A DNA stretch of 64,000 bases from Corynebacterium vitaeruminis DSM 20294. GTDB lineage: Bacteria > Actinomycetota > Actinomycetes > Mycobacteriales > Mycobacteriaceae. The notes under the pieces are model-generated. The model saw only the letters and a program-made list of their open reading frames with translations, had not been told where the DNA came from and ran no database searches. Positions 59,331 to 64,000 of the stretch are shown here, piece after piece; position 1 is the stretch's first letter, and each line of letters begins with the position of its first letter. The translations under genes were made by a program, and so were the position numbers. Where the stretch lies: NCBI RefSeq assembly GCF_000550805.1, contig NZ_CP004353.1:1240001-1304000 (forward strand), in the 5' to 3' direction.

Positions 59331-60359
59331 ATGCGACTTGCAACTTTGACCTCTGGTGGTGACTGCCCAGGCCTCAACGCCGTTATCCGTGGCATCGTTC
59401 GTACGTGTTCCGAGTATGGCTCGACTGTCGTCGGCTACGAGGACGGCTGGGTCGGCCTCATGGAAGACAAGCGGATCCAGCTGTATGACGACGAGAACAT
59501 CGACCGCATCCTGCTGCGCGGCGGCACGATCCTCGGCACCGGTCGCCTGCACCCCGATAAGTTCAAGAGCGGCCTCGACCGGATCAAGGCCAACCTCGAG
59601 GACGCTGGCATCGACGCGCTCATCCCGATCGGCGGCGAGGGCACCCTGAAGGGCGCCCAGTGGCTCTCGGACAACGGCATCCCCGTCGTCGGCGTGCCTA
59701 AGACCATCGACAACGACGTCAACGGCACCGACTATACCTTTGGTTTCGACACCGCGGTCTCCGTGGCCACCGACGCCATCGACCGCCTCCACACCACGGC
59801 GGAGTCCCACAACCGCGTCATGATCGTCGAGGTCATGGGCCGCCACGTGGGCTGGATCGCCCTGCACGCCGGCATGGCTGGCGGCGCGCACTACATCGTC
59901 ATCCCGGAGCAGCCCTTCGACATCGCGGAGATCTGCAAGAAGATGGAGCGCCGCTTCCAGATGGGCGAGAAGTACGGCATCATCGTCGTCGCCGAGGGCG
60001 CGCTGCCCGAGGAGGGCACGATGGAGTTCGCCGAGGGCGGCGTGGACCAGTTCGGCCACCAGACCTTCAACGGCATCGGCCAGGTCATCGGCGACGAGAT
60101 CAAGAAGCGCCTCGGCCACGACGTGCGCACCTCGGTGCTCGGCCACATCCAGCGCGGCGGCACCCCGACCGCCTTCGACCGCGTGCTGGCCACCCGCTAC
60201 GGCGTTCACGCCGCGCGCGCCTGCCACACCGGCGACTTCGGCAAGATGGTCGCCCTCCACGGCGAGCACATCGAGCTCATCTCCTTGGAAGAGGCAGTCG
60301 GCTCGCTGAAGGTGGTCCCGGAGGGCCGCTACCGCACCGCACGTGCGCTGTTCGGCTAA
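59331..60359 (+). CDS. pfkA: 6-phosphofructokinase
   Basis: Phosphorylates fructose-6-phosphate in glycolysis. 342 residues with [46 protein letters not shown] and [13 protein letters not shown]. Glycine after GGE (GGEG) fits ATP-dependent members; pyrophosphate enzymes have Asp there. ATG 59331 gives the family N-terminus and lies 7 bases after TAAACT (59318-59323), so the mRNA is probably leaderless; the frame open from 59082 is rejected. Confidence 0.96.
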   Translation: MRLATLTSGGDCPGLNAVIRGIVRTCSEYGSTVVGYEDGWVGLMEDKRIQLYDDENIDRILLRGGTILGTGRLHPDKFKSGLDRIKANLEDAGIDALIPIGGEGTLKGAQWLSDNGIPVVGVPKTIDNDVNGTDYTFGFDTAVSVATDAIDRLHTTAESHNRVMIVEVMGRHVGWIALHAGMAGGAHYIVIPEQPFDIAEICKKMERRFQMGEKYGIIVVAEGALPEEGTMEFAEGGVDQFGHQTFNGIGQVIGDEIKKRLGHDVRTSVLGHIQRGGTPTAFDRVLATRYGVHAARACHTGDFGKMVALHGEHIELISLEEAVGSLKVVPEGRYRTARALFG

Positions 60360-60373
60360 AGCCTGAGCTTTTT

Positions 60374-60982
60374 CTAGGCGCACGCCTGCTGGCATTCACC
60401 GGTGGGCGTGCGCCTTTGTGCTTCCACGGCCTCGATCTGCTCCGAGATGCAGCCAGCGAGATCGCTGGGGCGGAGGAACTCCTCGACGGGGTCGAGCCTT
60501 CGAAGCGCCTGAGCAATCGCGCCGTCGGCGCGGCGTGCCTCCATGTCGGTGAGCCCGTGCATCCGCGGGGCGACGGGGAAAAGCTTCTCGAACGCGAGCA
60601 AGCCTTCCTCTACCGCGTAGTCGGCGATCAGGGGGAAGCGCAGCAGCGCCTTGGCCACGAGGTAGTGCAGCTGCACGTACCCATCCAGGGGGTCGTCCAG
60701 GAGGATCGGACCGTCGTACTCCGGGCGCCCTTCGGCGGCGAGCCTTAGCCAATGGCGCCATTCCTGGCGATGGGACTCGCGCTCCTCGAGCCAGAGCCGG
60801 ACGTCGTCGGCGAGCTCGCCGTAGGCGCCGGGGAGCCCGGAATGGTCGAGCAACGCGCCGTTCATGAAGGCGGAGACGAGGCGCCGGACGAGCAGCTGCT
60901 CGCGGTAGGCGGCGGGGTAGCAGCCGCGCTCGGAGAGGAAGACGGTCAGCGGCGGGGTGGGCAGAAAGGACAGCGGGTACAC
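60374..60982 (-). CDS. Conserved hypothetical protein
   Basis: A 202-residue protein with no family that I recognise. Readable landmarks: YPLSFLPTPPLTVFLSERG, then DDVRLWLEERESHRQEWRHWL and a late DPVEEFLRPSDL. Soluble, acidic, few cysteines except near the end (GECQQACA). GTG 60980-60982 is chosen because AAGGAG lies 6 bases upstream. Its last codons form one arm of the hairpin behind pfkA. Confidence 0.6.
   Translation of the reverse strand: MYPLSFLPTPPLTVFLSERGCYPAAYREQLLVRRLVSAFMNGALLDHSGLPGAYGELADDVRLWLEERESHRQEWRHWLRLAAEGRPEYDGPILLDDPLDGYVQLHYLVAKALLRFPLIADYAVEEGLLAFEKLFPVAPRMHGLTDMEARRADGAIAQALRRLDPVEEFLRPSDLAGCISEQIEAVEAQRRTPTGECQQACA
60376..60418 (+). terminator. Hairpin downstream of pfkA
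   Basis: 11-bp perfect stem AGGCGCACGCC/GGCGTGCGCCT (60376-60386 with 60405-60415) followed by TTG. It overlaps the end of the convergent gene. A smaller AAAGC/GCTTTTT hairpin lies just before it (60358-60373). Confidence 0.6.
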
Positions 60983-61170
60983 GGTGACTCCTTGGTCGCT
61001 CGGTGGTGTGTTCCCCTCGCACGCTACGGCGGCATACGCGGCGTGTCTCGGCCGGGCGCGGGCAGGGCCCGAAATCTGTGGATGGTTCCACTGGGTGAGA
61101 CGGCAGGGGAGAGTTATCCACAGAAACCGGCCCGATTCCCCTTTTCCGCGGGCTCGCGGGATGGGTTTTT

Positions 61171-61193
61171 CGTCGATAAGCAAATGCGAAAGC
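61171..61193 (+). repeat. Dispersed 20-bp repeat, copy 13
   Basis: CGTCGATAAGCAAATGCGAA then AGC, upstream of gatB and in its orientation. Confidence 0.5.
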
Positions 61194-61245
61194 AGCCGAC
61201 GGGGTCTAGGCGACGGTGCAATCGGTGCATAGTAGTATTGTCCGC

Positions 61246-62751
61246 ATGACTAGCGCTATGTACGACCTGATGGACTACGACGAGGTCCTTGAGAAGTTCG
61301 ATCCGGTGATGGGCCTTGAGGTGCACGTCGAGTTGGCGACCGAGACCAAGATGTTCTCCGCGCCCTCCGCGCACTTCGGCGCAGCGCCCAACACCAACGT
61401 CGACCCCGTCTCCCTCGGCCTGCCTGGCGCGCTTCCCGTGGTCAACGCCAAGGGCGTGGAGTGGGCCATCAAGATCGGCCTGGCGCTCAACTGCAAGATT
61501 GCCGAGTCCTCGCGCTTCGCGCGCAAGAACTACTTCTACCCGGACCAGCCGAAGAACTACCAGATTTCCCAGTACGACGAGCCCATCGCCTACGACGGAT
61601 ACCTGGACGTCCTGCTGGACGACGGCACCCCGTGGCGCGTGGAGATCGAGCGCGCGCACATGGAGGAGGACACCGGCAAGCTCACCCACATCGGCGGCGC
61701 CGACGGCCGCATCCACGGCGCGACCACCTCGCTGGTCGACTGCAACCGCGCGGGCATCCCGCTCATCGAGATCGTGACCAAGCCGATCGAGGGCGCAGGC
61801 GAGCGCGCGCCCGAGGTGGCCCGCGCCTACGTCGGCGCGCTGCGCGACCTGGTCAAGGCGCTCGGCGTGTCCGACGCCCGCATGGACCAGGGCTCCATGC
61901 GCTGCGACGCCAACCTCTCCCTGCGGCCGATCGGCCAGAAGGAGTTCGGCACCCGCACCGAGACCAAGAACATCAACTCTTTGAAGTCCGTCGAGCAGGC
62001 CGTGCGCTTCGAGATGCAGCGCCAGGCGCAGGTGCTCGAGGACGGCGGCGAGATCGTGCAGGAGACCCGCCACTACCAGGAAACCGACGGCACCACCTCC
62101 AAGGGACGCCCGAAGGAGACCGCCGAGGACTACCGCTACTTCAACGACCCGGACCTGCCGCCGGTCATCGCGCCGAAGGAGTGGGTCGAGGAGATCCGCG
62201 CTACGCTGCCGGAGCTGCCGTGGGTGCGCCGCGCCCGCATCCAGAAGGAGTGGGGCCTGAAGGACGAGGAGATGCGCGACCTCGTCAACGCCGGCGCACT
62301 CGACCTCATCGTCGAGACCGTTGAGGCGGGCGCCGAGCCCACCGAGGCGCGCTCCTGGTGGGTCGCCTACCTCTCCCAGAAGGCCAACGAGGCGGGCGTC
62401 GAGCTCGACGCCCTGTCCATCGCCCCGGCGCAGGTGGCTCGCGTCATCGCGCTGGTTAAGGAGGGCAAGCTCACCAACAAGCTGGCCCGCCAGGCCGTCG
62501 ACGGCGTGCTCGCCGGTGAGGGCGACGTGGACGAGGTGGTCAAGGCACGCGGCCTCGAGGTCGTGCGCGACGACGGCGCCATCGAGAAGGCCGTCGACGA
62601 GGCGCTCGCCGCCAACCCGGACATCGTGGAGAAGTACAAGGCCGGAAACAAGAAGGTCACCGGCGCGATCGTGGGCGCGGTCATGAAGGCCACCCGCGGC
62701 AAGGCTGATCCGGCCCAGGTGAACAAGCTCATCGCCCAGAAGCTGAAGTAG
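61246..62751 (+). CDS. gatB: Asp/Glu-tRNA amidotransferase subunit B
   Basis: Kinase subunit of GatCAB that activates the tRNA-bound carboxylate with ATP. 501 residues with [53 protein letters not shown] and [10 protein letters not shown], and the C-terminal GatB/YqeY helical domain ([13 protein letters not shown] region). TAGTAT (61233-61238) is 7 bases before ATG 61246, suggesting a leaderless transcript separate from gatCA. Confidence 0.97.
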   Translation: MTSAMYDLMDYDEVLEKFDPVMGLEVHVELATETKMFSAPSAHFGAAPNTNVDPVSLGLPGALPVVNAKGVEWAIKIGLALNCKIAESSRFARKNYFYPDQPKNYQISQYDEPIAYDGYLDVLLDDGTPWRVEIERAHMEEDTGKLTHIGGADGRIHGATTSLVDCNRAGIPLIEIVTKPIEGAGERAPEVARAYVGALRDLVKALGVSDARMDQGSMRCDANLSLRPIGQKEFGTRTETKNINSLKSVEQAVRFEMQRQAQVLEDGGEIVQETRHYQETDGTTSKGRPKETAEDYRYFNDPDLPPVIAPKEWVEEIRATLPELPWVRRARIQKEWGLKDEEMRDLVNAGALDLIVETVEAGAEPTEARSWWVAYLSQKANEAGVELDALSIAPAQVARVIALVKEGKLTNKLARQAVDGVLAGEGDVDEVVKARGLEVVRDDGAIEKAVDEALAANPDIVEKYKAGNKKVTGAIVGAVMKATRGKADPAQVNKLIAQKLK

Positions 62752-62776
62752 GAAGCAAGCCCTAGGACTCAAGCCT

Positions 62777-62816
62777 CAAGCCCCGTTGCAGCGCGCGCCG
62801 CGCCGAGCGGGGCTTG
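62777..62816 (+). terminator. Hairpin after gatB
   Basis: Perfect 9-bp stem CAAGCCCCG/CGGGGCTTG with a GC-rich loop. There is no T-run, so it may be a weak or Rho-assisted terminator. Confidence 0.6.
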
Positions 62817-62880
62817 CGTCGTCCCGGGGTCGCGGAAAAGTTGGTTAGCATACCCTGAATGAGGGGGCTTGAGGCGGGGG

Positions 62881-62910
62881 TTAGGTCGTGCGCCGCCGAG
62901 GCGCTAAAAT
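62881..62910 (+). promoter_or_regulatory. Candidate promoter of the substrate-binding protein gene
   Basis: TTAGGT (62881-62886), 18-bp spacer, TAAAAT (62905-62910). Transcription would start around 62917, at the edge of the palindrome. Confidence 0.45.
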
Positions 62911-62919
62911 GATAGAGGT

Positions 62920-62944
62920 TTTCAGTAGTGGGTTTCTACTGAAA
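62920..62944. promoter_or_regulatory. 25-bp palindrome upstream of the riboswitch
   Basis: TTTCAGTAG and CTACTGAAA, perfect 9-bp inverted repeats with a 7-base centre, right after the presumed transcription start. Fits a repressor operator or a 5' hairpin; no known regulator consensus recognised. Confidence 0.5.
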
Positions 62945-62952
62945 TTCACACG

Positions 62953-63101
62953 TCGTGCCTCGGTGACCCCGCTCCCGCGGGGCGTTTTGCGCGCTGGGGA
63001 ACGCGGTGCAAATCCGCGACGGTCCCGCCACTGTGAGCGACCCCGCACTCGGTCATCGAGGGGCGGGGCCGTGAGTCAGATCGCCGGTTACGCGAGGCGC
63101 T
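62953..63101 (+). ncRNA. Cobalamin riboswitch
   Basis: Conserved core elements are present in order: GGTGCAAATCC (63005-63015), CCCGCCACTGTGA (63024-63036) and the B12-box-like GAGTCAGAT (63073-63081). GCCTCG (62957-62962) and CGAGGC (63093-63098) can close the P1 stem. It lies 70 bases before the ATG of a substrate-binding protein gene, which it should switch off when adenosylcobalamin is abundant. A CTCCC-GGAA-GGGAG hairpin downstream could be part of the expression platform. Confidence 0.9.
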
Positions 63102-63169
63102 TTTGTCCTACACTTTCTCCCGGAAGGGAGTGCACGAGTGATGCCGAGGAGCATCGGAAAGAAGGCGAC

Positions 63170-64000
63170 ATGCGATTGAAGCGACTGGCGACGGTGCTTG
63201 TGGCATCGGCCATCGCGCTGGCTGGCTGCAGCGTGAGCGATTCCCAGGATCAGGGGGGCGCGGGGGAGAAGCACCTTAACGTCGAGACCGTCTACAAGGC
63301 GGACACGACCGACCCCCACACCGTGGGTAACCCCTACTTCTTAAGCTCGGGCGCGTTCGAGACGCTCACGAAGGTTTCCCAGGAGGGCACGCTCAAGCCG
63401 TGGCTTGCCGACAGCTGGGACTCCCAGGACATGATTCACTGGACCTTTGCCCTCCACGACGGCGTGAAGTTCCACAACGGCAAGGCCATGGATGCGGAGG
63501 CCGTGAAGAAGAGCATCGAGCACGCCATCCAGGTCAACCCGGCGATGGCCAAGAGCCTGCCCATCGAGTCGATGTCCGCCGACGGCAAAACCTTAAGCGT
63601 GGTCACGACGAAGCCGCTGGCGACCCTGCCCTCCGCCTTTGCACACTACAACGCCGTGATCACTGACGTCGATGACTCCGGCTCCGCCCCCGTGGGTACC
63701 GGCGCCTTCAAGTTCACCTCCCTCGACATCGCCCAGGCTGGCGAGCTCGAGGCCAACCCCGACTACTGGGACGGCAAGGCCAAGCTGGACACGGCGACGC
63801 TCACCGCCAATGAGGATGCGAACACCCGCATGATGGATCTCCAGTCCGGCCAGACGGACGTCATCTTCCGGCCCTCGCTGGAGAACCTCGACGCGCTGAA
63901 CTCCGACGACATCAAGGTGGAGACCGTGGCCTCCTCGCGCGTCTACGAGCTCATGTACAACTACGCTAACCCTGCGTCGGGTTCCCTGTGGTCGAACGAG
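63170..64000 (+). CDS. ABC transporter substrate-binding lipoprotein, family 5 (nickel/cobalt/peptide type), partial
   Basis: The first 277 codons are in the window; the gene runs off the end. Signal peptide with lipobox ALAGCS (cysteine about 20), then the SBP family 5 pattern: DTTDPHTVGNPYF, LADSWDSQDMIHWTFALHDGVKFHNGK, VGTGAFKF and NPDYWDGKAKLDTATL. This family binds peptides, nickel or metal-chelate complexes. Control by a cobalamin riboswitch favours cobalt uptake, with B12 precursors as an alternative. GGAAAGAAGG lies about 6 bases before the ATG. Confidence 0.88.
   Translation, partial: MRLKRLATVLVASAIALAGCSVSDSQDQGGAGEKHLNVETVYKADTTDPHTVGNPYFLSSGAFETLTKVSQEGTLKPWLADSWDSQDMIHWTFALHDGVKFHNGKAMDAEAVKKSIEHAIQVNPAMAKSLPIESMSADGKTLSVVTTKPLATLPSAFAHYNAVITDVDDSGSAPVGTGAFKFTSLDIAQAGELEANPDYWDGKAKLDTATLTANEDANTRMMDLQSGQTDVIFRPSLENLDALNSDDIKVETVASSRVYELMYNYANPASGSLWSNE

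Noticed and set aside
59331..60359. Pyrophosphate-dependent phosphofructokinase
   Set aside because: PKTIDND occurs in both types, but GGEG with Gly rather than Asp fits the ATP-dependent actinobacterial enzymes.

Overview
The window is chromosomal DNA from a high-GC Corynebacterium. The genus call rests on gene order (hom-thrB, an ArnR-type regulator, rho-prfA-prmC-sua5-wecA, atpI and atpBEFHAGDC, nucS, mce, glgB/glgE, etfBA, a cysteine desulfurase, mnmA, ligA, gatCA, pfkA, gatB), an antigen-85-type mycolyltransferase, a DtxR-type iron box and many apparently leaderless genes. The species cannot be fixed from this stretch. No tRNA, rRNA, CRISPR array, transposase or phage gene was seen.

Layout. 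1-2790: last codons of lysA, then hom-thrB. 2836-6567: an Fe-S-type regulator (ArnR-like) facing three genes for two polytopic membrane proteins and a membrane-anchored blue-copper domain; in C. glutamicum, as I recall it, this place holds the nitrate reductase operon. 6662-9960: a 2-oxoglutarate-type symporter and an acyl-CoA-ligase-like enzyme, both on the minus strand. 10449-16893: rho with a long leader, prfA, prmC, sua5, wecA and an AtpI-like protein. 17519-24631: the complete F1Fo ATP synthase operon, preceded by 625 bp of AT-richer regulatory DNA with a GlxR-like site. 24851-28347: small conserved actinobacterial genes, nucS, methylmalonyl-CoA epimerase and a thioredoxin/TPR protein. 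28421-32832: glgE-glgB. 32955-39114: ABC ATPase, Nudix hydrolase, methyltransferase-like protein, etfBA, cysteine desulfurase. 39192-45373: cell-envelope block (membrane esterase, DUF2156 aminoacyl-lipid synthase, mycolyltransferase, spermidine-synthase-like protein). 45497-54795: mnmA, a MetE-like protein, exonuclease, ligA, lipoprotein esterase, ACT protein, gatC-gatA. 55103-60982: MFS exporter, alcohol dehydrogenase, iron-regulated siderophore reductase, pfkA and small unknowns. 61246-64000: gatB, then a cobalamin riboswitch leading into a truncated family-5 substrate-binding lipoprotein.

Most genes are housekeeping. The observations most worth a second look are: (1) the ArnR-like / NnrS-like / cupredoxin locus, which resembles the membrane and electron-transfer parts of an actinobacterial copper nitrite reductase without its catalytic domains; (2) a dispersed repeat of about 20 bp with core GGCGTCGACAAGCGAAAGC, found 13 times, nearly always between genes but once inside a reading frame; (3) an 80-bp nested palindrome with a CsoR-like centre upstream of the MFS exporter; (4) a metal-type transporter gene placed behind both a 25-bp palindrome and a cobalamin riboswitch.

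All coordinates and motifs were read by eye. Family assignments come from recognising sequence patterns, not from a database search.
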